Assembly: GCA_019459455.1 (NCBI GenBank)
Contig: JAIBEX010000020.1
Span: 1 to 64,000 of the forward strand
Reading direction: 5' to 3'
From: Weeksellaceae bacterium
Lineage (GTDB): Bacteria; Bacteroidota; Bacteroidia; Flavobacteriales; Weeksellaceae
Length of the DNA: 64,000 bases
In this document: positions 47,726 to 55,779 of the stretch, in pieces
How positions within the stretch are numbered: position 1 is the first letter of the stretch
Layout: each line of letters begins with the position of its first letter
Position numbers and translations under genes: made by a program
Notes under the pieces: model-generated
What the model was told of the DNA's origin: nothing
The model's input: the letters and a program-made list of their open reading frames with translations, nothing else
Databases searched by the model: none

Positions 47726-49458
47726 TGAAGAAACTTTTTGCGCTTTTCCTCTTTGCATCGGTACAGCTTTTTGCACAGATTACCACCCAGCCGAAAGATC
47801 CCCTGGTAAAAGATCCGTTCTTTAACCAGCAGCAGGCCCAACAGCAGCAGGGAGAGAAGGTGAAGCTCATTCATTCTGATTTTGTAAAGAAGGATCCCAC
47901 AAAATTCAACGGAAACACTTTTTTTGAAGGCAATGTTCAGTTCGACCATCAGGGTTCTGTGGTGACTTCCGATTTCGTGATCTGGTACGAAAAGGAGAAT
48001 TTCGTAAAAGCCATCGGCAACGTAAAACTCCAGAATGCGGACGGGTCTGTAATCACGGCCGGCGAAATGGAATACGACGGAAATACCCAGCGCGGCATCG
48101 CACGCAAGAATGTCGTCCTTACTGATCCCAAACAGACCATCAGGACAGAAACCCTGTACTACGACCGAATCACGAACAAGGCTTACTTCAACACGGGCGG
48201 AACCATCACCGACGGACAGGGCGTAATGTATGCAAAGTCGGCAACCTACAACATCTCGACAAAGATGATCGACTTCACCGGCAATGTGAAAATTGAGAAC
48301 AACCAGTATATTGTGGACGGTACCAACATCGTTCAGAACCAGAATACGAATGTGGCTACCTTCAACGGGCCTACAACCATCATCAACAGGCAGAATCCTA
48401 CCAACAGGGTGTATACCGAAAGCGGCACCTACAACCAGAATACGAAGGAAGTGTGGCTCAACAGAAATTCAGTCATCTACTACAACAACAAAACGCTGGT
48501 GGGAGACAAGATGTACTACAACCAGATTACCGGCTTTGGTACCGCTACCGGAAACGTGACGCTGAACGATCCTCAGGAACGCCGCTATATTAAGGGCGGC
48601 TACGGGGAGATTTACGAGAAAATAGATTCCGCGATGGTTACGGAAAGGGCCTATGCCGTAAAAATCCTTGAGAATGATTCCATTTATTTTTCAGCGAACC
48701 GTATCCTGGCGTACCAGAAATTGGACTCCATGAACGTGAAGAAGAGTTTCCTGCGCGCCTACCGTCAGGCCAGGTTCTTCAAATCGAATATCCAGTCCCG
48801 GTCGGATTCTTTAAGTTTCAATGAGACTGACGGGGTGCTGCACCTCGCGGGCAGCCCGATTGCCTGGAGCGGAGCCAAACAGGTCTCCGGAGATAAGATC
48901 GAGGCTTATTTCGATACCGAAAACGAATACATCGACTCCCTGAAGGTCATCGGGAACGCATTTGCCATAAGTAAAGCCGATTCGCTGAACCTGAAAGACG
49001 AATTCAACCAGGTGAAGGGCAAGCTGATGATTGTATATTATAAGGAAAACGAGGTGAACATTGCTAAAGTCATTGGCAATGCACAGGCCGTAACCTATGC
49101 CGACGATGAGAACGAAAGGACCAGAGAGACCGAAAGAATCGGCGTTGCACTTTCCACCTGCGGGATCATTGAAGCACTTTTCGAAGAGCGACGGGTACAG
49201 ATCATTTCCTGTAATATTGGTGCTTTGACCGATATTTATCCGATGAGCATGATTTCCAAAGAACTTCGGTTCCTACCCGGTTTCAACTGGAATACCAAAG
49301 ACCGCCTGCTCAAGTGGCAGGACATCTTCCTGGATACGCCCAATTACGAAGAGGTGCAGTACACCGCAGACAATCCGCTTTTCGATGCCGCGCAGGCCGA
49401 GGTAGACAGGGCAAAAGCTGCGGAAGAAGCAAAGAAGCCAAAACGCGTCAGGAGGTAG
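47725..49458 (+). CDS. OstA/LptA-like outer-membrane biogenesis protein
   Basis: 577 aa with signal peptide (MKKLFALFLFASVQLFAQ). Repeated beta-jellyroll units such as FEGNVQFDHQGSVVTSDFVIWYEKENFVKAIGNVKLQNADGSVITAGEMEYDGNTQ match the OstA-like N-terminal domain that carries LPS across the periplasm. It is much longer than LptA and lacks the LptD barrel, as in other Bacteroidetes OstA-like proteins. The last residues are basic and Ala-rich (DRAKAAEEAKKPKRVRR). A TTG one codon upstream is also possible; ATG 47725 is chosen. Confidence 0.9.
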   Translation: MKKLFALFLFASVQLFAQITTQPKDPLVKDPFFNQQQAQQQQGEKVKLIHSDFVKKDPTKFNGNTFFEGNVQFDHQGSVVTSDFVIWYEKENFVKAIGNVKLQNADGSVITAGEMEYDGNTQRGIARKNVVLTDPKQTIRTETLYYDRITNKAYFNTGGTITDGQGVMYAKSATYNISTKMIDFTGNVKIENNQYIVDGTNIVQNQNTNVATFNGPTTIINRQNPTNRVYTESGTYNQNTKEVWLNRNSVIYYNNKTLVGDKMYYNQITGFGTATGNVTLNDPQERRYIKGGYGEIYEKIDSAMVTERAYAVKILENDSIYFSANRILAYQKLDSMNVKKSFLRAYRQARFFKSNIQSRSDSLSFNETDGVLHLAGSPIAWSGAKQVSGDKIEAYFDTENEYIDSLKVIGNAFAISKADSLNLKDEFNQVKGKLMIVYYKENEVNIAKVIGNAQAVTYADDENERTRETERIGVALSTCGIIEALFEERRVQIISCNIGALTDIYPMSMISKELRFLPGFNWNTKDRLLKWQDIFLDTPNYEEVQYTADNPLFDAAQAEVDRAKAAEEAKKPKRVRR

Positions 49459-49462
49459 CATC

Positions 49463-49520
49463 TTCTTGCTTCTTTGTTCTTTTCCTTTTCCCTTTTCCTT
49501 TTGCCTTTTTTCTTTTTTTT
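49463..49520 (+). other. Polypyrimidine tract
   Basis: About 58 nt of nearly pure C/T (CTTTTCCTTTTCCC-type), then TTTTTTTTCAGG, just after the OstA-like stop. No partner arm or ORF is visible. It could aid termination or be low-complexity DNA at the edge of the accessory patch. Confidence 0.7.
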
Positions 49521-49576
49521 CAGGACGCCTTTATCCGCCCTTAGTTCATAGTGAGCAATGCCGAAGTATTCCCGCT

Positions 49577-49610
49577 TCTCCCGTCAAAAAATTTTTTTTT
49601 AAACGGGAGA
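49577..49610. other. Inverted repeat with A/T-rich inner stem
   Basis: TCTCCCGT (49577-49584) pairs with ACGGGAGA (49603-49610), and the inner A6 pairs with part of a T9 run. It lies 66 nt before the amber-split gene and could be a leader hairpin or a mobile-element remnant. Confidence 0.65.
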
Positions 49611-49676
49611 GAGCTCCACTCAGGTCGGGACGCAACCAACTCCTACATCATTAGGATATTGTGTACCTTAGTTCTT

Positions 49677-50252
49677 ATGAAACTCCTGCAGATATTTCTT
49701 GTAATCCTTTCCGTTTCCGCTTCGGCGCAGAACTTCAATATTTCTGTTGTTGGCGAAAATATCACCTATGATAAAAAGGTAATTTATAAGGTTGTGTTGG
49801 ACCGGGACAACAGCTATGTCATTCATTCCAAAAAAGACAGTGTTTCAAAAGCATTTCAGGAGGACAGAAGGGTACAGGCCATCTGGAAATTTTTTCGTAG
49901 ACAAAAAAATATTGATATTTAGGACCCTAAACTTCTTAAACGTCTTACTGAACTAAAGGCTCTGAAGGAAAAATACAGTTATTACCATACGGATACCGTC
50001 CGTATATCAAACCAAACCGCCGACCAGTTACGACAGTTGCTGGCAGCAGTTGAAAAGACTCCAACCGATGAATTAGAGGTTATCACTCCTGGATTTATTA
50101 TGATTGGTGAAATGCAGTTGCGCTATCATTTTACACTCCCCTACAATGGACAAATGCGGGAAATACGGTTTACGAAAACAAAGCAGAGCCATCCCTTACT
50201 GTACGAACTCATTTCGGTGATTGAAGAAGCAACTTCCCGAGGAGAGCCCTAA
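49677..50252 (+). pseudogene. Secreted protein gene split by one in-frame TAG
   Basis: The frame opens with a signal peptide (MKLLQIFLVILSVSASAQ) and runs 81 codons to TAG at 49920-49922, then continues open in the same frame for 109 sense codons (DPKLLKRLTELKALKEKYSYYH onward) to the TAA... stop region ending at 50252. Both parts have normal codon use, and the second half has no own ATG start at a sensible place, so this was one ~190-residue periplasmic protein. Single nonsense mutation, amber read-through or a base-call error are all possible. The family is not recognised; it is probably a flavobacterial hypothetical. Confidence 0.75.
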
Positions 50253-50302
50253 CATTATTAGTTCAGCATCGCCAGAAATTATGCTGATTTTGAGGATCCG
50301 TT

Positions 50303-50390
50303 AGATGTCGTTGTGGTATTTATGGGATGGGAAAATCCCAAGATGTAACGGTTACGGATTGCAAATCCGCGACATCTGGAAATGTTTCCA
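50303..50390. repeat. Nested inverted-repeat cluster (REP/MITE-like)
   Basis: Outer arms AGATGTCG (50303-50310) and CGACATCT (50370-50377) enclose three smaller hairpins: GGGAT..ATCCC, GTAACgGTTAC and CGGATTgcaAATCCG. A fourth, TGGAAATGTTTCCA (50377-50390), follows. The clover-like set resembles extragenic palindromes mobilised by REP-associated transposases, but no transposase is in the window. Confidence 0.6.
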
Positions 50391-50447
50391 AGATAAAACT
50401 TAACGCAGATGGAACTACAGTCCTTGAATCCTGTTAATAAAAAAATT

Positions 50448-51032
50448 ATGAAAAATATAGTAAAACAAGTACTGATTAGCAGTATGTTTCTCACGGGATT
50501 ATTTTCCTGTACAGCGCAACAGATTAAACCTTTGCACACGGCTTGGGCTGATGCGCCTACTAGTTCCTATTTCAAAGATTCTAACAATGAGTTTGATCCG
50601 TATGTAGGAGTATGGGTCGCAAGCTACAGCGGTAAGACCATTGTGCTTAGTATTTGTAAGGAATTACAAAAACCTTTTACATTTTTTGGCAAGTCGTTTT
50701 TTCGAGATATATTGTCTGTTAAATTTGAAGTCAGAGATAACATTCACAATATAATTAAATCGACCTTTAATAGTAGCTTTTCTTTTAATGGAGATCACGC
50801 GATAAATAGTGTGGGTAAAGATCCCAATAGCAACGATTATCTCTTTGTTTATAACGGAGGTGACTGTGCCATTGGTATGGGTGTTATTTACTTGAAAAAA
50901 ATTAGTTCAAACCAAATGTACTGGACTTATAAGCCCGAAACCGCTACGCTAAATGATATTACGTGCCCACCTCCTGTAAATCTCAATATATACCTGCCAA
51001 AAATCAATAATTTAATTTTCACAAAACAATAA
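50448..51032 (+). CDS. DUF6705-type lipoprotein
   Basis: 194 aa. The signal peptide ends in LISSMFLTGLFSCTAQQ, a probable lipobox Cys. DPYVGVWVASYSGKTIVLSICKEL and the later NDYLFVYNGGDCAIGMGVIYLKKISSNQMYWTYKPE look like the DUF6705 family, a lipocalin-like group frequent in flavobacteria. Function unknown. The start at 50448 is preferred over one at 50409. DNA here is AT-richer than the flanking genes, supporting acquisition. Confidence 0.7.
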   Translation: MKNIVKQVLISSMFLTGLFSCTAQQIKPLHTAWADAPTSSYFKDSNNEFDPYVGVWVASYSGKTIVLSICKELQKPFTFFGKSFFRDILSVKFEVRDNIHNIIKSTFNSSFSFNGDHAINSVGKDPNSNDYLFVYNGGDCAIGMGVIYLKKISSNQMYWTYKPETATLNDITCPPPVNLNIYLPKINNLIFTKQ

Positions 51033-51059
51033 TTCAAACCGCCACAGGGCAGTTTTTCT

Positions 51060-51067
51060 TATTTTTG
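51060..51067 (+). promoter_or_regulatory. -7 element, near-leaderless, for the class III aminotransferase gene
   Basis: TATTTTTG, then CACC, then ATG at 51072. Confidence 0.55.
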
Positions 51068-51071
51068 CACC

Positions 51072-52247
51072 ATGCAAAACGATTTCTTTAAATACCAGGC
51101 TCAGACCACCCAATTCGCAGCCGGCTTCGAAGTGGAAAAAGCAGAAGGAAGTTACATCTATGGCAAAGACGGCCGGAAATATCTGGATTTTGTGGCAGGA
51201 GTTTCCGCCAATACCCTGGGACACTCGCACCCTAAAATTATTTCCGCCATAAAAGATCAGGCGGATAAATACCTGCACGTGATGGTCTACGGCGAATATG
51301 CTCAGGAAATGCCCGTGAAACTGTGTAAACTGCTTGCAGAGGCGACTCCCGACCCGCTGGAAGTCACCTACCTCGTAAACTCGGGAGCCGAAGCGATAGA
51401 TGGCGCCCTCAAGCTGGCCAAAAGATATACCGGCCGGGAAGAAATCGTTTCCTTTCACAATTCCTACCACGGAAATACCCACGGCGCGCTGTCGGTTTCC
51501 GGTAACGAATATCACAAAAGGGAATTCCGGCCGCTGCTTCCTTTGGTTGATTTTATCGAATTCAACAAAGAGGAGGATCTGGACAACATCACACACAAAA
51601 CCGCCTGCGTCATTCTGGAAACGATTCAGGGAGCGGCGGGTTTTCTCCTGCCTGAGGAGGACTACCTTAAAAAACTGAAAGCGCGTTGCGAAGAGGTAGG
51701 GGCATTGCTGATTCTGGACGAAATCCAGCCGGGTTTCGGCAGGACAGGTAAACTGTTTGCTTTCGAACATTACGGCATCGTACCCGACATCCTTGTCATG
51801 GGCAAAGGCATGGGCGGTGGGGTACCGGTAGGTGCTTTCATGAGTTCAAGCGAAATAATGGAAAGCCTTTCCCATTCGCCCAAACTGGGACACATTACGA
51901 CCTTTGGCGGGAATCCGCTTATTGCAGCCGCCAGTCACGCCACTCTGAAGGAAGTGCTGGACAGTGGTTTGATGAGTGAAATAGCTGAAAAGGAAAAGCT
52001 CTTCCGGGATCTGCTTGTCCATCCTAAAATAAAGAACATCAATGGAAAGGGGCTTATGCTCGCGGTTAATCTGGGCGACCCCGAATACACCCTGCACGTA
52101 GCAAAACGCTGTATGGAAAAGGGTCTGATTGTATTTTGGCAACTGTACAGAAACGAATATCTGCGTATTTCCCCACCACTGATTTTAACCCTGGACCAAA
52201 TCATGTTGGGTTGTAAAATTATTTTGGAGGTTTTGGACGAAGCGTAG
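51072..52247 (+). CDS. Class III PLP-dependent aminotransferase
   Basis: 391 aa. Related to acetylornithine and ornithine/4-aminobutyrate aminotransferases. VNSGAEAIDGALKLAKRYTGR, HGALSVSG, LLILDEIQPGFGRTGKLFAFEHYGI (the PLP-contacting DEIQ) and VMGKGMGGGVPVGAFM with the Schiff-base Lys are all present. Substrate cannot be fixed from sequence; there are no arginine genes nearby. It heads a row of genes often kept together in flavobacteria. Confidence 0.92.
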   Translation: MQNDFFKYQAQTTQFAAGFEVEKAEGSYIYGKDGRKYLDFVAGVSANTLGHSHPKIISAIKDQADKYLHVMVYGEYAQEMPVKLCKLLAEATPDPLEVTYLVNSGAEAIDGALKLAKRYTGREEIVSFHNSYHGNTHGALSVSGNEYHKREFRPLLPLVDFIEFNKEEDLDNITHKTACVILETIQGAAGFLLPEEDYLKKLKARCEEVGALLILDEIQPGFGRTGKLFAFEHYGIVPDILVMGKGMGGGVPVGAFMSSSEIMESLSHSPKLGHITTFGGNPLIAAASHATLKEVLDSGLMSEIAEKEKLFRDLLVHPKIKNINGKGLMLAVNLGDPEYTLHVAKRCMEKGLIVFWQLYRNEYLRISPPLILTLDQIMLGCKIILEVLDEA

Positions 52248-52321
52248 AAAAATCATATGCTTTCTGTTGCATCGTTGTAAAATTAATTTATATATTGCGC
52301 AACAATAAAAAAGTGAACAGT

Positions 52322-52708
52322 ATGGCGAAGCAGAAAGTGCAGTACGAATATCCAATGCACTGTCTTTCAGAGATTTTATACGAATACCTTGCGAGTGCCG
52401 AAGGCCTTTCGGAGTGGTTTGCCGATGACGTAATTGAAAAGGGGGATGACTTTTTTTTCAGTTGGGGAGGCGGTCCGGAAGAGAAGGCAACACTGATCCG
52501 TTATAAGCCTGAAAGTTTTGTACGCTTCCGCTGGGAAGAGGACGAAGGAACCAAGAATTTCTTCGAAATGACCATCGTGATTGATGAGATTACGGAGGAC
52601 CTCTCCCTCAACATCACCGATTTCTGTAATCCGGGCGATGAGGAAGAAAACCGTCTGTACTGGGAAAACCTGATCGAGAACCTCCAGATTAAACTCGGAG
52701 CCGCCTAA
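52322..52708 (+). CDS. START-like (SRPBCC/AHSA1) domain protein
   Basis: 128 aa. QYEYPMHCLSEILYEYLASAEGLSEWFADDVIEKGDDFFFSWGG and VRFRWEEDEGTKNFFEMTIVIDEIT follow the AHSA1/START-like fold with an expected hydrophobic cavity. The ligand is unknown. The ATG at 52322 gives the common MAKQKVQYEYP start. It is conserved upstream of the class IV aminotransferase gene in flavobacteria, to my knowledge. Confidence 0.88.
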   Translation: MAKQKVQYEYPMHCLSEILYEYLASAEGLSEWFADDVIEKGDDFFFSWGGGPEEKATLIRYKPESFVRFRWEEDEGTKNFFEMTIVIDEITEDLSLNITDFCNPGDEEENRLYWENLIENLQIKLGAA

Positions 52709-52769
52709 ACGAAACCGAATACACTACAAATTCATGGACGAGCGATCGTTCATTTGTTTTTTATAAAAA

Positions 52770-53573
52770 ATGACGTCTTCTTTTACCACCGACAATTTTG
52801 AGCTGATAAACCGGGGTTTCCTCTACGGGGACGCGGTTAAGGTTTCTTTTTTCATCAGGAACGGACAGCTCATTATGGCTGAAGAGTGCTATTTCTTCCT
52901 GATGGCCTCCATGAGAAAGATGAGGATGAAGATCCCCCTTTCCTATACCCTGGATTTTTTCCGGAATTTACTGACGGAAAACATACTCCTACATGGCGTT
53001 ACAGACGCCACGGTGCAGTTCATGGTGTACAGAAACACGGACGGGCAGCAACGTCATAAATCGGAAGTTTCTTTTTATTTTGAGGTGCAGGAAAATGGAG
53101 ATGTACTGCAGCTAAGGAACGGTGTTGAACTTGATCTTATTAAAGAAATCAATGTAAACAGTAACCTGCTAAGCAACATCCGGGTGCATTGTCCGGAAAA
53201 CATTTATGCGGAGATCTATGCGAAAGAGAATGACCTGGACGACGTAATTCTGCTTAATCCCCACAAAAGGATTGCCCGGTCCATCTCTGGGAATCTTATG
53301 TTTTTGGAAGGTAACGTTATCAAAGTTCCTAAGCAGTCTGAAGGTGCTTATATTTCACCACTAATGGAAAACCTGGTCACCTTTATCCACAACAACGGCC
53401 TGGCGGAAATACGTGAAGAGGAACTGATAGCATTCGAAAGCCAGAAATCGGAAGAAATCCTATTGGTTTCCGATAAAAAGGGACTGTTTCCAGTGCAAAA
53501 AATCAGGAACAAAACCTTTGAGAAAAACCGTTTTGCGGGGATGGTGGAACAGTGGCAGGCCTCTTTCCTCTGA
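52770..53573 (+). CDS. Class IV aminotransferase-like protein lacking the catalytic Lys
   Basis: 267 aa. The fold type IV pattern is recognisable (NRGFLYGDAVKVSFFIRNGQL at the start, DLDDVILLNPHKRIARSISGNLMFLEG for the xxLNxxxxxxExxxxN block). The segment that should hold the PLP-binding Lys (K-x-x-N) reads VHCPENIY, so Lys is absent, and the usual Glu in the later block is Arg-Ser (RSISGN). It may bind PLP without transamination or have a structural role. It lies between START-like and YqgE genes. Confidence 0.8.
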   Translation: MTSSFTTDNFELINRGFLYGDAVKVSFFIRNGQLIMAEECYFFLMASMRKMRMKIPLSYTLDFFRNLLTENILLHGVTDATVQFMVYRNTDGQQRHKSEVSFYFEVQENGDVLQLRNGVELDLIKEINVNSNLLSNIRVHCPENIYAEIYAKENDLDDVILLNPHKRIARSISGNLMFLEGNVIKVPKQSEGAYISPLMENLVTFIHNNGLAEIREEELIAFESQKSEEILLVSDKKGLFPVQKIRNKTFEKNRFAGMVEQWQASFL

Positions 53574-53610
53574 GCTTCTGAGTTTCCCGGCCGTGACGTT
53601 ATGTATTGAC

Positions 53611-53654
53611 AAACCCGGGAAACAACGTTTTGTTAAAGTCATTTACCGGGTTTT
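53611..53654 (+). terminator. Likely terminator after the class IV aminotransferase-like gene
   Basis: AAACCCGG (53611-53618) pairs with CCGGGTTT (53646-53653) across an inner AACA/TGTT stem; a T-rich tail follows. Confidence 0.6.
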
Positions 53655-53750
53655 ATTTAATGTGTTATCAACAGAACGGGGAAGGTCATCTAAAAATTAC
53701 ATGATGATTTGTTAAACTTTAGTTAAACTACGCATTCTGGTTACTGCAGT

Positions 53751-54299
53751 TTAATTAAGCGATACATCTTCGGGCGCGTTGGCCCAGATCAGAAATTCAC
53801 CGCCTAAATTCTGCATGATTTTTTTCCAAAGGTTATGATCGTTGGACAGGGTGTAATCCAGATCGTAGATGTCCACGACGGTCCAGAATTTCCTTTTGAC
53901 CTCATTTTCCAGTTGCTGTGCGGCCCATCCTGAGTATCCTGAGAATACCTTCACGTTGTGAACATCCAGCCGATTATTGATCATTTCTTCGATAATGGTC
54001 TGTGTATCTTCGGTCAGGTAATATTCGTCGTTGATTTTAAGATGGAATTCGTTTACAGCCTTGCCTTTTACAATGAAGAAGGTTTTGTCGTTTTCTACGG
54101 GCCCCCCTTCATATACTTCCACTTTAAAGCCGAAAAGGTCAGCCACGCCCCGGCTTACATCTTCATTTTTTTTATTCAGGATAAGGCCAAATGCTCCGCT
54201 TTCGTTATGGTCCACCATAAGCACCACCGAACGGGAAAAAATGTCCCCGGACACGTCAGGAGTGGATATTAAAATTTTACCTTTGTAGGAATAATTCAT
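53751..54299 (-). CDS. YqgE/AlgH family protein
   Basis: 182 aa. GKILISTPDVSGDIFSRSVVLMVDHNESGAFGLILNKK and the later YEGGPVENDKTFFIVKG, VKVFSGYSGWAAQQLENEVKRKFW are the family hallmarks. AlgH proteins are linked to transcription control in Pseudomonas, but the biochemical role is not known. ATG 54299 gives MNYSYKGK; the longer reading to 54329 would lie over the divergent promoter. Divergent from pdxH. Confidence 0.94.
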   Translation of the reverse strand: MNYSYKGKILISTPDVSGDIFSRSVVLMVDHNESGAFGLILNKKNEDVSRGVADLFGFKVEVYEGGPVENDKTFFIVKGKAVNEFHLKINDEYYLTEDTQTIIEEMINNRLDVHNVKVFSGYSGWAAQQLENEVKRKFWTVVDIYDLDYTLSNDHNLWKKIMQNLGGEFLIWANAPEDVSLN

Positions 54300-54331
54300 G
54301 GCGGTTTCTTTGACGGGCAAAACCCTCAAAT

Positions 54332-54339
54332 CAAAATTA
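54332..54339 (-). promoter_or_regulatory. -7 element for the YqgE gene (TAATTTTG)
   Basis: CAAAATTA on the plus strand, 32 nt upstream of the YqgE ATG. Confidence 0.5.
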
Positions 54340-54351
54340 GCAAAAAAAATA

Positions 54352-54996
54352 ATGGAAAACCTACACGATAAGAGAAAAATTTACGACAGATCCGAACTTT
54401 TTGAAAGTCAGATTAAGCAAAACCCAATTGAGCAGTTCCGGGACTGGTTCATTGATGCGGAACAGTATCCCGCCATTTCAGAGCCCAATGCCATGGCTGT
54501 TTCGACGCTGGAAAACGACGGATGCCCGCGCACACGGATGGTTCTTTTGAAATCGTACACGTGGGAAGGTTTTATATTCTATACAAATTATGAAAGCCGG
54601 AAAGGGAAGGCCATTGAACTTACAAAAAGGGCGTGCCTCCACTTCTTCTGGCCACCCCTGGAACGGCAGGTGATCATAAAAGCGGAACTGGAGCGCCTTC
54701 CGGAAAACCTTAGTGACGGTTATTTTGCTTCGCGCCCGCGCGGCAGCCAGTTAGGAGCAGCAGTATCGCCACAGAGCGAGGTTATTCCCAATCGTGAATA
54801 TCTGGAAGTAAAACTAAAAAACCTTGAGCAGGAATATGAAGGAAAGGAGATTCCGCGGCCCAGAAACTGGGGCGGTTTCATGGCGCGGCCCTATGAGATT
54901 GAATTCTGGCAGGGGAGGCCAAATCGCCTGCATGACAGGATTCTGTACGAACTCACCAGTGATTTTGACTGGAAGATTTCAAGGCTTGCGCCTTGA
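54352..54996 (+). CDS. pdxH: Pyridoxamine 5'-phosphate oxidase
   Basis: 214 aa. Oxidises pyridoxine or pyridoxamine 5'-phosphate to PLP using FMN. RTRMVLLKSYTWEGFIFYTNYESRKGKAIE, FFWPPLERQVIIKAELERL, SRPRGSQLGAAVSPQSEVI and FWQGRPNRLHDRILY are the diagnostic FMN/PLP-site blocks. The start at 54352 is preferred; the in-frame ATG at 54298 overlaps the divergent YqgE gene. PLP supply next to two aminotransferase-type genes may be meaningful. Confidence 0.96.
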   Translation: MENLHDKRKIYDRSELFESQIKQNPIEQFRDWFIDAEQYPAISEPNAMAVSTLENDGCPRTRMVLLKSYTWEGFIFYTNYESRKGKAIELTKRACLHFFWPPLERQVIIKAELERLPENLSDGYFASRPRGSQLGAAVSPQSEVIPNREYLEVKLKNLEQEYEGKEIPRPRNWGGFMARPYEIEFWQGRPNRLHDRILYELTSDFDWKISRLAP

Positions 54997-55047
54997 CGGC
55001 AAACTTTCCCAGATAAAAACATCAAAAGCCACTTTTTACGGCATAAA

Positions 55048-55073
55048 AAAACCTCATCCGAAGATGAGGTTTT
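55048..55073. terminator. Bidirectional terminator between pdxH and HU
   Basis: AAAACCTCATC (55048-55058), CGAA loop, GATGAGGTTTT (55063-55073). A and T runs on both sides suit the two convergent genes. Confidence 0.9.
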
Positions 55074-55093
55074 AATCTTTAAATAATCTGAAA

Positions 55094-55381
55094 TTATTTT
55101 TTCTTACCGGATACTGCCGTAGCCAGATCAGCACCTGCCTTAAACTTGGCAACTTTTTTAGCAGCAATTTTGATCGGCTTTTTTGTAGCTGGGTTGATAC
55201 CTTGTCTTGCAGCTCTCTCAGCAACAGAGAAAGTTCCGAAACCTACTAAAGAAACTTTTCCTTCTTTTTTCTGTAGCGTAGACATTACGTTAGACATGAA
55301 AGATTCTAGAGCAGCTTTTGCAGCAACTTTAGTAATTGCGGCATCCTTTGCCATTACCTCGATTAATTCAGACTTGTTCAT
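55094..55381 (-). CDS. HU family DNA-binding protein
   Basis: 95 aa. MNKSELIEVMAKDAAITKVAAKAALESFM, KVSLVGFGTFSVAERAARQGINPATKKPIKIAAKKVAKFKAGADLATAV is a complete HU/IHF fold with the GFGxF turn and the DNA-intercalating NPxT beta arm. It is a nucleoid protein that bends DNA. The Lys/Ala-rich C-terminus is short. A full -33/-7 promoter lies upstream. Confidence 0.97.
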   Translation of the reverse strand: MNKSELIEVMAKDAAITKVAAKAALESFMSNVMSTLQKKEGKVSLVGFGTFSVAERAARQGINPATKKPIKIAAKKVAKFKAGADLATAVSGKKK

Positions 55382-55424
55382 AATTTTAATATTAAAAAGT
55401 TAGTGTTGTACTTTGTTATGATAG

Positions 55425-55455
55425 CAAATATAGTATAAAATTCAATATGTGCAAA
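55425..55455 (-). promoter_or_regulatory. HU promoter with full -33 and -7 elements
   Basis: On the minus strand TTTG (55455-55452), 19 nt, then TATATTTG (55432-55425), an ideal match to Bacteroidetes TTTG-N19-TAnnTTTG. The leader is about 40 nt. Confidence 0.75.
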
Positions 55456-55767
55456 TTTTTTAGGAAAAAATAATGAAAGTTTTATTAAAATATCTTTAAA
55501 CGTTCAAAAATGATAATTCATAGCGCATACAGTTAATGGGTGTTTGCTAAACAGAGGATTACGAATTTAGCCCTTAGTTGTCATGTTTTCGGCTTTGATA
55601 TTCATTTTGGTTATTAATTGCGAATTCCTAAAATATATTATATTTATCATAAATATCAATTATTTAGTGTTTTATTGTTAATAAACTCCTTTAAACGGTG
55701 GTTTTTTCTGAAAACAGTGGAAAGAGCTCCTGTTTTTAATTTTAGGATATATTCGGATATTTATTAA
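55456..55767. other. AT-rich intergenic region between HU and panD promoters
   Basis: About 310 bp without a credible gene on either strand. It is very AT-rich with many short A/T runs (for example around 55620-55680) and no T-run hairpin. It may be an upstream activating or nucleoid-binding region for HU or panD; nothing more is visible. Confidence 0.5.
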
Positions 55768-55775
55768 TAAATTTG
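55768..55775 (+). promoter_or_regulatory. -7 element, near-leaderless, for panD
   Basis: TAAATTTG, then CGCC, then ATG at 55780. Confidence 0.6.
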
Positions 55776-55779
55776 CGCC

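Noticed and set aside
50037-50252. Independent small gene after the amber codon
   Set aside because: Its only start would be a TTG without ribosome-binding context, and the frame joins the upstream secreted-protein gene exactly.
52740-52751. Near-palindrome GAGCGATCGTTC before the class IV aminotransferase-like gene as an operator
   Set aside because: One mismatched pair and no second copy or promoter overlap that I can see; too weak.
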